A stretch of DNA of 64,000 bases from Sediminibacterium sp. Gen4 (GCA_013391385.1 JACBFI010000017.1:1-64000), one strand, 5' to 3'; counted from the stretch's first letter, positions 35,333 to 46,652 are shown. Made by a program: numbers and translations. The notes: generated by a model from the sequence alone, not told the origin.

Positions 35333-37384
35333 ATGTCTCAACCCCAAAAATCATTCAAACCCTTTGTTTCTCCTGAAACAAACATGAAAGAGCTCACCGT
35401 GAAATCGATTCTCGTGGGTAGTCTTTTTGGTGTCATCTTTGGTGCTGCTACCGTTTACCTGGCTTTAAAAGCAGGTCTTACTGTATCCGCGTCTATTCCT
35501 ATTGCTGTAATAGCTATTACATTAGGAAGAAAGTTTTTAAAGACGACCATCCTTGAGAATAATATCATTCAAACCACAGGTTCTGCAGGGGAGAGTATTG
35601 CTGCAGGTGTTGCATTTACACTACCCGGATTTTTATTTCTTTCATCACCCAGCAGTGCTGAGTATTTTAATTATCTCACCATTTTGATACTTGCCATTGT
35701 AGGTGGGTTGCTTGGTACTCTTTTGATGGTACCCTTGCGCAAAGCATTAATTGTAAATGAGCATGATAATTTGCCTTATCCCGAAGGAACAGCTTGCGGT
35801 GATGTATTAAAAGCCGGTGAGCGTGGTGGCGATTTCGCTAAAACTGCTTTCTGGGGTTTGGGTGTTGCATTTGTATATGCCATTTTACAAAAAGTGATGC
35901 ATGTCATTGCTGAAACACCTTTTTATGCCACCAAGCAGATCAATAAATTTTTTCCATCAGCAAAAGTTAGTGGAGAGATCACACCTGAATATTTGGGTGT
36001 GGGCTATATCATTGGACCAAAGATTGCCGGTGTATTGGTGGCAGGTAGTGTATTGAGTTGGATGGTATTCATCCCTTTATTATCAACCCTCGTACCCCCT
36101 GATGTAATTGCTATTCAATTGGTGAAACTGGGTTACTTGTCTGATATCGCCAATGCCGGTGGTAAAGGAGGATGGGATCCGGTAACACATACATTCAATG
36201 ATTATTCAGCAGCTATCTACTATGCTTATGTTCGTCAGGTGGGTGCAGGTACTGTGGCTGCGGGTGGTATCATTACTTTAGTTAAAACCATTCCAACGAT
36301 TGTGAAATCTGTTAAAGGGAGCATGGCTTCTCTGCGTGGTGGATCTTCCGCAGCAGAGAGCTCAGTATCCAGAACTGATAAAGACCTTAGTTTGAAAGTA
36401 GTAGGCTTGGGTAGCTTAGCATTGATCGCGATCATCTCTGTCATCCCAAGTTTACCGGGAGATGGATTCATGCAAAAAATACTAATCGGTATTCTGGTAG
36501 TACTGTTTGGTGCACTATTCGTAACGGTGTCATCACGTATTGTTGGATTGATTGGTTCTTCGAATAATCCGATCAGTGGTATGACCATTGCAACGGTAAT
36601 GGGTACCAGTTTGATCTTTCTGAGTTTGGGTTGGTCCGGACAAGCATACGAACCGTTGGTGTTAGTAGTAGGGGGTATGATTTGTATTGCCGCTGCCAAT
36701 GCAGGTGCTACTTCTCAGGATCTAAAGAGTGGCTACATTGTGGGAGCAACGCCGCGCAACCAACAGATTGCATTATTTGTAGGTGCCATTGTTTCCTCAA
36801 TTGTAATTGGTATCACAGTTAAATTCTTGGATAAGCCTACTACAGAAATGATACAGCAAGGTGTACAACATGCAATTGGTACCGAAAAATATCCTGCACC
36901 ACAAGCTACTTTGATGGCTACACTTATCAAAGGAATTCTATCTCAGAATTTGGATTGGCAGTATGTGATCGTAGGGATGTTCCTGGCAGTGGTAATGGAA
37001 CTTTGTGGTATCAAATCACTCAGCTTTGCTATTGGTGTATATCTGCCATTGGCGACAACACTTCCCATTTTTATTGGTGGTGCGGTACGTGGATTGGTAG
37101 AGGGTCGCCAGAAAAAAGAGAAAAAAGAAGTGAGCGCTGAAGAAGAGGAACTCAGTAAAGGAAGTTTGTTTGCAACCGGACTGGTAGCGGGTGGTGCTGT
37201 GGCAGGTGTGGTGATTGCATTCATTACGGGAACCTCCGGAGGGGAACAATTCTTGCGGAACATTAGTATGGAACATGGGCTTGTAGAATTGTTATCTGAA
37301 AATGGATACTTCTTATTAGGTACGTTGTTCTTTGCGTTGATGGGACTTATATTATATAGAGTGGCTATGAAGAAAACGGAATAG
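35333..37384 (+). CDS. OPT family oligopeptide transporter
   Basis: Proton-driven oligopeptide or metal-chelate transporter, 683 residues with about sixteen hydrophobic helices. The ATG at 35333 (MSQPQKSFKPFVSPETNMKE) is preferred; an in-frame ATG at 35288 would add 15 residues. Family text includes ELTVKSILVGSLFGVIFGAA, NIIQTTGSAGESIAAGVAFT, LPYPEGTACGDVLKAGERGG, and ANAGATSQDLKSGYIVGATP. A glycine/serine-rich cytoplasmic loop lies near residues 325-345. A palindromic repeat directly follows the gene. Confidence 0.94.
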   Translation: MSQPQKSFKPFVSPETNMKELTVKSILVGSLFGVIFGAATVYLALKAGLTVSASIPIAVIAITLGRKFLKTTILENNIIQTTGSAGESIAAGVAFTLPGFLFLSSPSSAEYFNYLTILILAIVGGLLGTLLMVPLRKALIVNEHDNLPYPEGTACGDVLKAGERGGDFAKTAFWGLGVAFVYAILQKVMHVIAETPFYATKQINKFFPSAKVSGEITPEYLGVGYIIGPKIAGVLVAGSVLSWMVFIPLLSTLVPPDVIAIQLVKLGYLSDIANAGGKGGWDPVTHTFNDYSAAIYYAYVRQVGAGTVAAGGIITLVKTIPTIVKSVKGSMASLRGGSSAAESSVSRTDKDLSLKVVGLGSLALIAIISVIPSLPGDGFMQKILIGILVVLFGALFVTVSSRIVGLIGSSNNPISGMTIATVMGTSLIFLSLGWSGQAYEPLVLVVGGMICIAAANAGATSQDLKSGYIVGATPRNQQIALFVGAIVSSIVIGITVKFLDKPTTEMIQQGVQHAIGTEKYPAPQATLMATLIKGILSQNLDWQYVIVGMFLAVVMELCGIKSLSFAIGVYLPLATTLPIFIGGAVRGLVEGRQKKEKKEVSAEEEELSKGSLFATGLVAGGAVAGVVIAFITGTSGGEQFLRNISMEHGLVELLSENGYFLLGTLFFALMGLILYRVAMKKTE

Positions 37385-37408
37385 CTAGCTTAGAACGCAT
37401 ATTTTTAT

Positions 37409-37477
37409 TGCCACTGAAGACACTGAAGGGCACAGAAAGGTTTCTGTGTTCCTCTGTGCCCTCAGTGGCATTTTTTT
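37409..37477 (+). repeat. Palindromic repeat, family E (CCACTGAAGACACTGAAG type), terminator-like
   Basis: Arms 37409-37438 and 37441-37470 (ends TGCCACTGA/TCAGTGGCA, inner AGGGCACAGAAA and complement with small bulges) form a long hairpin followed by seven T (37471-37477), 24 bases after the OPT stop. It can act as a Rho-independent terminator. Confidence 0.78.
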
Positions 37478-37534
37478 CTCCAGAACAATTTAAACTTCCA
37501 CCCCATTCACCCGTCAAAACACAAAAGAAAAACC

Positions 37535-39448
37535 ATGTGGCTGAAACGCTCGATTGCAGTTTTCTCATTGATAGCATCCACAGCATTTATTCCTGTAGAT
37601 CCTTATTCTTCTTCTATTCGAATGCCTTATCAGCAGGCAGGTCTCTCCAAAGAACAAGCAGCAGCACATTTATTAAACCGTTTCAGTTTTGGTATTCAAC
37701 CCGGACAAATTGAAGCAGTAGTTAAGATGGGCTTAGAAAACTGGTTGCAACAGCAACTGGAAGCATCATTACCTGATACAGAACTGGATAAACGCTTAGC
37801 CGGTTTCGATGCTTTAAAGATGAGTAATGAGACCATTGTGAATCACTATCTGACTCCTGCACAGATCATACTATTGGGAGTTCGGCAAAAAATCATTCGC
37901 AATGATTCTCTCAGTAATACCGATCGTGAAAAATACAGAGAAGCGTTAGCGAAAGTGATGAGAGAATCTGGAGTCAAACCGATACAAGAACTGCATCGTC
38001 AATTGGTAAACCAGAAAGTTCTTCGTGCGGTATATAGTAATAATCAATTAAAAGAAGTGTTGACAGATTTCTGGTTCAATCATTTCAATGTATCATTAAC
38101 CAAAGGACAATCGCAACAATATGTGATGAGTTATGAGCGCGATGCCATCAGACCGCATGTATTCGGAAACTTTAAAAATATGTTATTGGCAACAGCCAAA
38201 CACCCTGCGATGCTGGAGTATCTCGATAATGCATTAAGCGTGAGCAATGACAATGAGCGGGCACGCAGACAACAAAACAATGCCGTGTTGCGGGCTGCAA
38301 GAGAGAGAGCAGAAACCAGATTGAATGATACATCCATGCAAGGGAATGCTTTAGTACAACAAGCTGTTGCTGCAAGAAGAACACAAGGCTTGAATGAAAA
38401 TTATGCGCGAGAAGTCATGGAGTTACATACCATGGGTGTAGATGGTGGTTATACACAGAAAGATGTAACAGAAGTAGCAAGAGCATTAACAGGCTGGACG
38501 GTACGACCCATGTTTTCAAATGGTCCCGCCATGCGGTTCGTTGAAAACCTCAGTGAAGAACAATTGAAAAGAAGAGGACTGATCATAGATGGAGATTTTT
38601 TATTTCGCGGGGATAAACATGATGAAAGTGAAAAAATCATACTTGGTAAAAAATACCGTGGAACAGATGGATATGAAGAAGGAGTAGCAGTACTGAATAC
38701 CCTGGCATCACACACTTCAACAGCCAAATTCATTGCAACAAAATTGGCCATACGTTTTGTATCGGATGAACCTTCTCAAGCTTTAATCAAAACGCTAGCG
38801 AGTACTTATCAGCAGACAGATGGAAATATTAAAGCCATGATCATTGCTATGGTAAATCATCCTGATTTCTGGTCAAAGAAAGCATTGCGTGAAAAAATTA
38901 AATCTCCTTTTGAATTTGCTATCAGCGCACTAAGGGCTACAAAGGCGCAGGTTATGCAACCCTTTCAGGTGTTTAATTGGTGTAGTAAAATGGGACAAAG
39001 GGTTTACTACTATCAGGCACCTACCGGTTTCCCGGATCGTGCTAATTTTTGGATCAATAGTGGAGCACTCTTGAATCGAATGAACTTTGGATTGGCATTG
39101 GCCACACAGAAAATTCCGGGTGTTCGGGTGAACCTTTTGGCATTAAACAATCAGCACGAGCCTGAAAGTGCTGACGAAGCACTGCGTGCATTTAGTAAGA
39201 TTTTATTGCCGGAGAGAGATAATGAAGAAAATATTAAAAGGCTAACAGCTATGGTACGAGATGCAAATGTGGAACAAAAAATAGCTGTAGCTGCTGCTAA
39301 GACAAAGAATAATAATATGTATGAGGAGGGAGAAGAAGAAACAAGAGGACAAGTGACAGGAGACAAGGAAGATTACAAGAAAGAAATAACAAGTATGGCG
39401 CAGGTGGTAGGTATTATTATTGGGTCTCCGGAGTTTCAGCGGAAGTGA
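37535..39448 (+). CDS. DUF1800 family protein
   Basis: Exported protein of 637 residues with a hydrophobic N terminus (MWLKRSIAVFSLIASTAFIP). DUF1800 blocks are present: AAHLLNRFSFGIQPGQIEAV, VLTDFWFNHFNVSL, NENYAREVMELHTMGVDGGY followed by TQKDVTEVARALTGWTV, YYYQAPTGFPDRANFWINSG, and the final GSPEFQRK. The family is mostly paired with DUF1501 genes, as here (139 bases downstream). Its biochemical role is unknown. Near the C terminus (about 590-617) a Glu/Lys/Thr-rich stretch, coded by purine-only text, interrupts the usual run into the last conserved helix and looks inserted. Confidence 0.9.
   Translation: MWLKRSIAVFSLIASTAFIPVDPYSSSIRMPYQQAGLSKEQAAAHLLNRFSFGIQPGQIEAVVKMGLENWLQQQLEASLPDTELDKRLAGFDALKMSNETIVNHYLTPAQIILLGVRQKIIRNDSLSNTDREKYREALAKVMRESGVKPIQELHRQLVNQKVLRAVYSNNQLKEVLTDFWFNHFNVSLTKGQSQQYVMSYERDAIRPHVFGNFKNMLLATAKHPAMLEYLDNALSVSNDNERARRQQNNAVLRAARERAETRLNDTSMQGNALVQQAVAARRTQGLNENYAREVMELHTMGVDGGYTQKDVTEVARALTGWTVRPMFSNGPAMRFVENLSEEQLKRRGLIIDGDFLFRGDKHDESEKIILGKKYRGTDGYEEGVAVLNTLASHTSTAKFIATKLAIRFVSDEPSQALIKTLASTYQQTDGNIKAMIIAMVNHPDFWSKKALREKIKSPFEFAISALRATKAQVMQPFQVFNWCSKMGQRVYYYQAPTGFPDRANFWINSGALLNRMNFGLALATQKIPGVRVNLLALNNQHEPESADEALRAFSKILLPERDNEENIKRLTAMVRDANVEQKIAVAAAKTKNNNMYEEGEEETRGQVTGDKEDYKKEITSMAQVVGIIIGSPEFQRK
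39318..39385 (+). repeat. Purine-rich repeat-like tract inside the DUF1800 gene
   Basis: A run of GAGAAGAAGAAAC, AAGAGGACAAG, TGACAGGAGACAAGG-type text, almost free of pyrimidines on the plus strand, codes the charged EEGEEETRGQVTGDKED segment. Its style matches the simple-text repeats in the nearby gaps rather than the surrounding codons. Confidence 0.45.
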
Positions 39449-39580
39449 GGGGAGAAGACGTGAAAAGTGTCCATAGGGCCCCATCGGAGAAAGGTGAAAG
39501 GTGAAACGAACAGTTAATAGTATTTGTACTTGTAGCTTGAGGCATGCAGCTTGAAGCTAAAAACTTACAGCTCAAAAAAC
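39449..39580. repeat. Composite repeat region between DUF1800 and DUF1501 genes
   Basis: This 139-base gap holds a short family D copy (about 39488-39510, AAGGTGAAAGGTGAAACGAA) and, from 39530, text built on GTAGCTTGAGG / GCAGCTTGAAGCT followed by its partial complement (ACTTACAGCTC), a further repeat style (family F). A GGGCCC palindrome lies at about 39477-39482. No open frame of note. Confidence 0.5.
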
Positions 39581-39587
39581 CAAACAA

Positions 39588-40847
39588 ATGATTCATCGCA
39601 GGGCATTTATGAAATCAGGGGCTATGGCCTTATTTGCAGCGGGTTTTGGGGGTGTTCCCAACTTTATTGCACGTGCTGCAGAGAGTGGTAAGATCATTCC
39701 ACCTTATAAAAGAAATAAAGTTCTGGTCTGTATTTTTCAAAGAGGAGCCATGGATGGATTGATGGCGGTAAGTCCGTTCGCTGACCCGAATTTGAAAACA
39801 CTGCGTCCAACTTTGTACATGAGTCCGGCACAAACACAAGGGGGTATGCTCGATTTGGATGGACAATTTGCATTGCATCCGTCACTTCAAAGTTTGTCCG
39901 CTTATTTTACAGAGGGAAGAATGGGTATTGTGCATGGAGTAGGTAGTCCGAACAACACACGTAGTCATTTTGACGCACAGGATTTCATGGAGAGTGGAAC
40001 ACCTTTTAATAAGGGTACTACCAGTGGTTGGTTGAATAGAGCCATTGGGTTGACCGGACATGAAGCAACACCCTTTAGTGCTGTCAGTATCACAAATGCA
40101 TTGCCGCGTAGCTTGTATGGTGATAGAGAAGCTTTAGCGATCAGTAATCTTCAGGACTTTGCTATACAAATGCAAGGCAATCCCATGGCGGGTAATATGG
40201 CTGCGAAATCATTTGAATCTTTGTATGATCAAACCAGTAATCAGTTACTGAATAAAACAGGTAAAGAGAGTTTTGAAGCGATGCGGATTTTGAAATCTAC
40301 CGATATTAAAAATTATCAACCGGCTAATGGAGCAGTATATCCCAATTCGCCATTAGGAAATTCTTTGAAACAGATCGCAACGCTGATTAAAATGGATGTG
40401 GGCATGGAAGTAGCGTTTGCAGAAAGTGGAGGATGGGATACACATTTCAATCAGGGAACTGTAAATGGTGCATTTGCTCGTAACCTGCGTGATTTCAGTG
40501 ATAGTATTGCTGCTTTCTGGAAAGATATGGGAACTTATCAAGATGATGTTACTGTGATGACCATGACAGAATTTGGCAGAACAGCACATCAAAATGGGAC
40601 CGGTGGAACAGATCATGGAAGAGCCAGTTGTTTATTTGTTTTGGGTAATGATGTTGCAGGAGGTAAAGTGTATCATCAAATAAAATCACTGGCGAAATCT
40701 GATTTGGAAGACGGACGTGATCTGCCTGTATCAACAGATTTTAGAGCGGTATTCAGTGATGTAGCGATGGGGCATTTGAAATTGAAGCAAACAAAAGGAT
40801 TGTTCCCCGGATGGGATGGTAAAGCGTTGAATCTAATCAAGGGATAA
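39588..40847 (+). CDS. DUF1501 family protein with Tat signal
   Basis: Exported protein of 419 residues related to the alkaline-phosphatase/sulfatase-like superfamily. The N terminus MIHRRAFMKSGAMALFAAGF carries a twin-arginine motif (RRAFMK), so it is probably exported folded by Tat. DUF1501 text includes LVCIFQRGAMDGLMAVSPFA, RSHFDAQDFMESGTP, ESGGWDTHFNQGTVNGAFAR, MTEFGRTAHQNGTGGTDHGR and GLFPGWDG. The conserved Asp, His and Glu residues in these blocks suggest metal binding. The partner DUF1800 gene is directly upstream. Substrate unknown. Confidence 0.92.
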   Translation: MIHRRAFMKSGAMALFAAGFGGVPNFIARAAESGKIIPPYKRNKVLVCIFQRGAMDGLMAVSPFADPNLKTLRPTLYMSPAQTQGGMLDLDGQFALHPSLQSLSAYFTEGRMGIVHGVGSPNNTRSHFDAQDFMESGTPFNKGTTSGWLNRAIGLTGHEATPFSAVSITNALPRSLYGDREALAISNLQDFAIQMQGNPMAGNMAAKSFESLYDQTSNQLLNKTGKESFEAMRILKSTDIKNYQPANGAVYPNSPLGNSLKQIATLIKMDVGMEVAFAESGGWDTHFNQGTVNGAFARNLRDFSDSIAAFWKDMGTYQDDVTVMTMTEFGRTAHQNGTGGTDHGRASCLFVLGNDVAGGKVYHQIKSLAKSDLEDGRDLPVSTDFRAVFSDVAMGHLKLKQTKGLFPGWDGKALNLIKG

Positions 40848-40862
40848 TTGATGCATCAACAA

Positions 40863-41753
40863 TCATCGTTGAAAACGGTATAAAATCGTTCCTTCTTTAT
40901 TGATATAAACGATATCATTTCCCATTTCCATCATGGCCAATCCATTGTTGAAACTGCCCATGCGATCGAATTGAGGTGCTATGATCCATTCTCCTTTTTT
41001 ATTGATAAAGCCCCAGCTTTTATAATCTTTCTGAACAACTGCGAGGTCTTCGCTAAAAGATCCTGCATTGGTATAAGTAGGAGGAATCACCCATTGTCCA
41101 CTCAAGTCTACAAATCCCCATTTATTGGAGGTATCACGAGCAGCTGATACACTATCAACAAAACCATTCATGCGCGTGAAGGAAGTTTTGATGCTTGTTT
41201 TGTTTTCGATAGTGATTATCTCCCACTTGTCAGTCATATTTTGCTGAGTACAAACAACACCTGCAAAAACAGAAGTGATATTGTAGTAAATAGGTTGCAA
41301 CACAAATTTTCCGGAGCTGTCAATCAATCCCCAGAGATTATTTTTTAGTGATGCAGGTGCCAATCCCTCTGAAAAATTATGACATTGTGAAAATTGTGGC
41401 TGAATAAGAAATGCTCCTTTTTTATTGATGTATCCCCATTTGCCATTCTGTTGCACTCGTGCTTTACCTTCAAAAAAATGATCGGCTACATTGAATTGAG
41501 GTGTAATGATCCATTTCCCCTTTTCATTGATGAATCCATATTGAGCAGATACTATATAATTTCCGATTGCAGCTACTGCCATACTGTCTTTAAAAGCGCT
41601 TGCAAAAACAAACTGAGGGGTTATTACGGTTCTTCCATTGGTTTTATGAAGAAAACCAAATCGATTTTTCTCAATAAAGGGAATGAGGCTTTGCGCCTGT
41701 AAACAAGAGCAAATGATTATGGAGAATACAATCAGGAAGTATTTTTTTCTCAT
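40863..41753 (-). CDS. WG-repeat secreted protein
   Basis: Exported protein of 296 residues with a signal peptide (MRKKYFLIVFSIIICSCLQA; cleavage after CLQA or lipidation at the internal Cys are both possible). The rest is a string of WG/YG repeats of about 35-48 residues: YGFINEKGKWIITPQF, WGYINKKGAFLIQPQF, WGLIDSSGKFVLQPIY, WGFVDLSGQWVIPPTY, WGFINKKGEWIIAPQF. These form beta-rich units with no known catalysis and are abundant in Bacteroidota. It lies 15 bases after acs on the same strand. Confidence 0.9.
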   Translation of the reverse strand: MRKKYFLIVFSIIICSCLQAQSLIPFIEKNRFGFLHKTNGRTVITPQFVFASAFKDSMAVAAIGNYIVSAQYGFINEKGKWIITPQFNVADHFFEGKARVQQNGKWGYINKKGAFLIQPQFSQCHNFSEGLAPASLKNNLWGLIDSSGKFVLQPIYYNITSVFAGVVCTQQNMTDKWEIITIENKTSIKTSFTRMNGFVDSVSAARDTSNKWGFVDLSGQWVIPPTYTNAGSFSEDLAVVQKDYKSWGFINKKGEWIIAPQFDRMGSFNNGLAMMEMGNDIVYINKEGTILYRFQR

Positions 41754-41768
41754 CCGAATAAAAATAAA

Positions 41769-43706
<1,938 letters not shown>

Positions 43707-43781
43707 TCCAGCAATTTTTGAGCTATAAATATACTGTAAGCTGCTACTTTAACTGTGAATGTTTTTAATAAATAAAGGGGT

Positions 43782-43815
43782 AAAAAAAATCCCGGCCAGT
43801 TGTATGGTCGGGATT
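43782..43815 (-). terminator. Terminator after the glutathione peroxidase gene
   Basis: On the minus strand ATCCCGACC pairs with GGCCGGGAT (one wobble) and is followed by eight T (43782-43789). It lies 20 bases after the stop of the upstream gene and separates it from acs. Confidence 0.75.
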
Positions 43816-43834
43816 CCTTGATTCGAAAGCTGAT

Positions 43835-44368
43835 TTATTTTACGTATTTCAAAATATCATCACTGTTGGGTGTTACTTTACTTGGAAAATAAGCAATCAT
43901 TTTTCCATTTTCGTCCAATAAAAATTTATTGAAGTTCCATTTGATATCAGCATCCAACACACCATTTTTTGCTTTGCTGGTCAACCACTGATAAATAGGA
44001 GCCATGTCTTCGCCTTTTACGCTCACTTTGCTGGCCAATGGAAATTTAACACCAAAACGGGCTTTGCAAAACTCCTGTATATCTCCGTCACTACCAGGTT
44101 CTTGTCCACCAAAGTTGTTGGCAGGAAAACCTACGATCACTAGCTTGTCTTTGTATTGATCATACACTTTTTGCAAAGCTTCATATTGTGGGGTATAACC
44201 ACATTTCGATGCAGTATTGACGATGAGTATCTTTTTTCCCTTGAATTTTGCGAAATCAATAGTACCGCCTTCAATCGATTTTACCTTAAAAGAATGAATG
44301 CTGCCATTGTCGGGTAGTGTGAAGGCAGACATCATAACCACTGCTACTAATGTGAGAATGTATTTCAT
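43835..44368 (-). CDS. Glutathione peroxidase family protein (cysteine type)
   Basis: Thiol peroxidase of 177 residues with an N-terminal hydrophobic export signal (MKYILTLVAVVMMSAFTLP), so it probably works in the periplasm. The catalytic tetrad is intact: Cys56 in NTASKCGYTP, Gln89 in FPANNFGGQEP, and Trp144-Asn145 in KWNFNKFLL. The catalytic residue is cysteine, not selenocysteine. Cys101 may be the resolving cysteine, as in thioredoxin-dependent relatives. ATG 44368 is chosen because it begins the signal peptide; an upstream in-frame start at 44386 is less likely. Confidence 0.93.
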   Translation of the reverse strand: MKYILTLVAVVMMSAFTLPDNGSIHSFKVKSIEGGTIDFAKFKGKKILIVNTASKCGYTPQYEALQKVYDQYKDKLVIVGFPANNFGGQEPGSDGDIQEFCKARFGVKFPLASKVSVKGEDMAPIYQWLTSKAKNGVLDADIKWNFNKFLLDENGKMIAYFPSKVTPNSDDILKYVK

Positions 44369-44445
44369 ACAATAGATTTTTTCCAAAATAACACTTAAAT
44401 AAGGGAATTGTTATAGCATTTCCGTGAATGGATGAAAATAGTACC

Positions 44446-45135
44446 CTACAATGTATATGCGGCAGCGGCAATGCTAAGTCTGCAATTGGGTATCGACATC
44501 AATGTTTGTCCACATGCTTCCAAAGTAGCGCCTGTGGTGATGACATCATCTATGAGTAAAACATGCTGATTCATCAATTGATCAGGTTCTGTCACCTGAA
44601 ATACAGCTTGCATGTTCTGCCATCTGGATAGCCGGTTTCGGGTGGTTTGGCTATCTGTAAACTTTTCCCGTTGAATGGCTTTTGTATTCAAAGGTCTGGA
44701 CCAGACTTCCCTAATACCCTCACAAATCACTTCGGCCTGGTTATATCCTCTTTTGAATTGTTTTTTAGGATTTAGCGGAAGCGGCACAAGTAGAGTCACA
44801 TCGGCGAAGCGAGGCTCAGACCGCAGGGCATAACCCATCATTCTGCCCAAAAAGAGTCCGGCTTGCTTATTTTGATGGTATTTGAGCTGTACCATTAGTT
44901 CCTGTACCAACGAATGCTTGGTAAAATAGTACAACGCAGCCGCGTTTTCCACCCGAATCCTTCCAAAAAAGGCTTTTTCCACCGGATTATTGCGTTGGCG
45001 AAAGAACCCCGTTTCGGGTAGCTGATGGGTACAACGACTACAAATCTGCTGGCGAAGACTCAAATAGTCGCTTCCACAGCCCATACAGTAATGCGGATAG
45101 ATGAGTTGTAAAATTGATTTTGCTATGGATACCAT
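44446..45135 (-). CDS. comF: ComF family protein (phosphoribosyltransferase-like)
   Basis: ComF-type protein of 229 residues. An N-terminal zinc finger (Cys17, Cys20, Cys32, Cys35) precedes a phosphoribosyltransferase domain with the PRPP-binding loop HVLLIDDVITTGATLEACG (about 193-211) and the VPLPLNPKKQFKRGYNQAEV block. ComF is needed for DNA uptake in naturally competent species; in others its role is unclear. comEC is also in this window. It lies 77 bases upstream of the peroxidase gene. Confidence 0.9.
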   Translation of the reverse strand: MVSIAKSILQLIYPHYCMGCGSDYLSLRQQICSRCTHQLPETGFFRQRNNPVEKAFFGRIRVENAAALYYFTKHSLVQELMVQLKYHQNKQAGLFLGRMMGYALRSEPRFADVTLLVPLPLNPKKQFKRGYNQAEVICEGIREVWSRPLNTKAIQREKFTDSQTTRNRLSRWQNMQAVFQVTEPDQLMNQHVLLIDDVITTGATLEACGQTLMSIPNCRLSIAAAAYTL

Positions 45136-45186
45136 GCTCCGAAACTACATGCTCGGGGGTGAGTATTTACCGCAGAAATGATGGAA

Positions 45187-45290
45187 GTAAAAGTGAAAGG
45201 TGAAAGGTGAAAAGTGAAACGAAAGAAATGTTTTTACTTTCACTTTTCACTTTTCATCTCTCACCTCTCACTTCTCGCCTCTCAAAAAAG
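45187..45290. repeat. Palindromic repeat, family D copy, touching the radA stop
   Basis: Left arm about 45190-45219 (tandem GGTGAAA variants), right arm about 45237-45280 (TTTCACTTTTCAC with TCTCACCTC extensions). 45196-45222 is identical over 27 bases to 32340-32366. The right end meets the radA TGA at 45282-45284, as the other copy does with purD. Confidence 0.78.
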
Positions 45291-46652
45291 TTGCTGATAC
45301 ACTTCATCCACGCGGCTCAATGCCACTACCTGAATTTTGTAAGCTTGTGGGTTGAAACTTTTCTTATTGTATTTGGAGACAAATATTTTTTCGAATCCGA
45401 GTTTCTCTGCTTCGGCTATACGTTGTTCTATTTTATTAACGGCTCTGATCTCACCATTCAATCCTACCTCGCCCGCAAAACATACATGAGGGGGTAGTGG
45501 AACATCTTCATAGGAAGAGAGTAAAGCACAGATCACTGCAAGATCAATGGAAGGGTCTTCTACTTTAATGCCGCCTGCAATGTTTACAAAAACATCTTTC
45601 ATTCCAAATTGAAAACCTCCGCGTTTTTCGAGAACTGCCAATAGCAATTGTAATCTTCTGGTATCAAAACCGGTGACTGTTCGTTGAGGTGTTCCATAGA
45701 CACTTTGTGTTACCAATGCCTGCACTTCAATCAGTAAAGGGCGCATACCTTCCAAAGTGGCAGCAATACCACTACCACTCAATTGATCTTCTCTTTGTGC
45801 GATTAAAATTTCTGATGGATTGGCCACAACCCGCATGCCATCACCCGTCATTTCATAAATACCCAACTCAGCAGTACTACCAAAACGATTCTTCAAAGTT
45901 CGGAGGATTCTATAAGCATAGTGCCGATCACCCTCAAACTGCAAAACCGTGTCTACCATGTGTTCCAGCACTTTCGGACCGGCGATAGCGCCATCTTTGG
46001 TGATATGTCCGATCAAGAAAACAGGGGTATTGGTTTCTTTGGCAAAACGTTGAAATTCGGCAGCACATTCTCGGATTTGTGAAACTGTGCCGGCAGAAGA
46101 ATCGATCAGGTTGGATTGTAAAGTTTGAATAGAGTCAACAATGACTAATTGAGGTTTTAGCTTTTTGATTTCCTGAAAAATGGTTTGCGTAGATGTTTCT
46201 GTAAGCAGATAAAAATTTTCATTTTGGATCTTTAACCGATCTGCCCGCATTTTAATTTGTTGTTCACTTTCTTCCCCACTGATATACAAAACCCTTAGTT
46301 GCTTAAGTAATAAACCATTTTGTAAAAACAAAGTACTCTTACCAATACCTGGTTCACCAGCTACGAGAACAATACTTCCCGGAACAATACCTCCCCCCAG
46401 TACTCGATCTAATTCCGGATCCTGACTTTTGATTCTTTTTTCTTCCGTTGTCTGAACCTCGTTTAAAGAAATCGTTTTTGTTTTTCTTTTTTCTTCTTTG
46501 TAATCATCCCATTTTTCTTCCTTCACATTTCCTTTATCCAGTATTTCTTCGGTGAAAGTATTCCATTGAGAACAAGCCGGACATTTTCCGATCCACTTCG
46601 CACTTTCATAACCACAATTGCTACAGAAAAAAGCAGTTTTAATTTTACTCAT
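45282..46652 (-). CDS. radA: DNA repair protein RadA
   Basis: RecA-like ATPase that drives branch migration in recombination. It has 456 residues, normal length. The zinc finger uses Cys10, Cys13, Cys24 and Cys27 (CSNCGYESAKWIGKCPAC). The Walker A motif is GEPGIGKST near residue 100, the RadA-specific KNRFGS motif is present near residue 255, and the C-terminal Lon-like domain contains DLAVICALLSS and FAGEVGLNGEIRAV. Starts at ATG 46652. Confidence 0.97.
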   Translation of the reverse strand: MSKIKTAFFCSNCGYESAKWIGKCPACSQWNTFTEEILDKGNVKEEKWDDYKEEKRKTKTISLNEVQTTEEKRIKSQDPELDRVLGGGIVPGSIVLVAGEPGIGKSTLFLQNGLLLKQLRVLYISGEESEQQIKMRADRLKIQNENFYLLTETSTQTIFQEIKKLKPQLVIVDSIQTLQSNLIDSSAGTVSQIRECAAEFQRFAKETNTPVFLIGHITKDGAIAGPKVLEHMVDTVLQFEGDRHYAYRILRTLKNRFGSTAELGIYEMTGDGMRVVANPSEILIAQREDQLSGSGIAATLEGMRPLLIEVQALVTQSVYGTPQRTVTGFDTRRLQLLLAVLEKRGGFQFGMKDVFVNIAGGIKVEDPSIDLAVICALLSSYEDVPLPPHVCFAGEVGLNGEIRAVNKIEQRIAEAEKLGFEKIFVSKYNKKSFNPQAYKIQVVALSRVDEVYQQLF

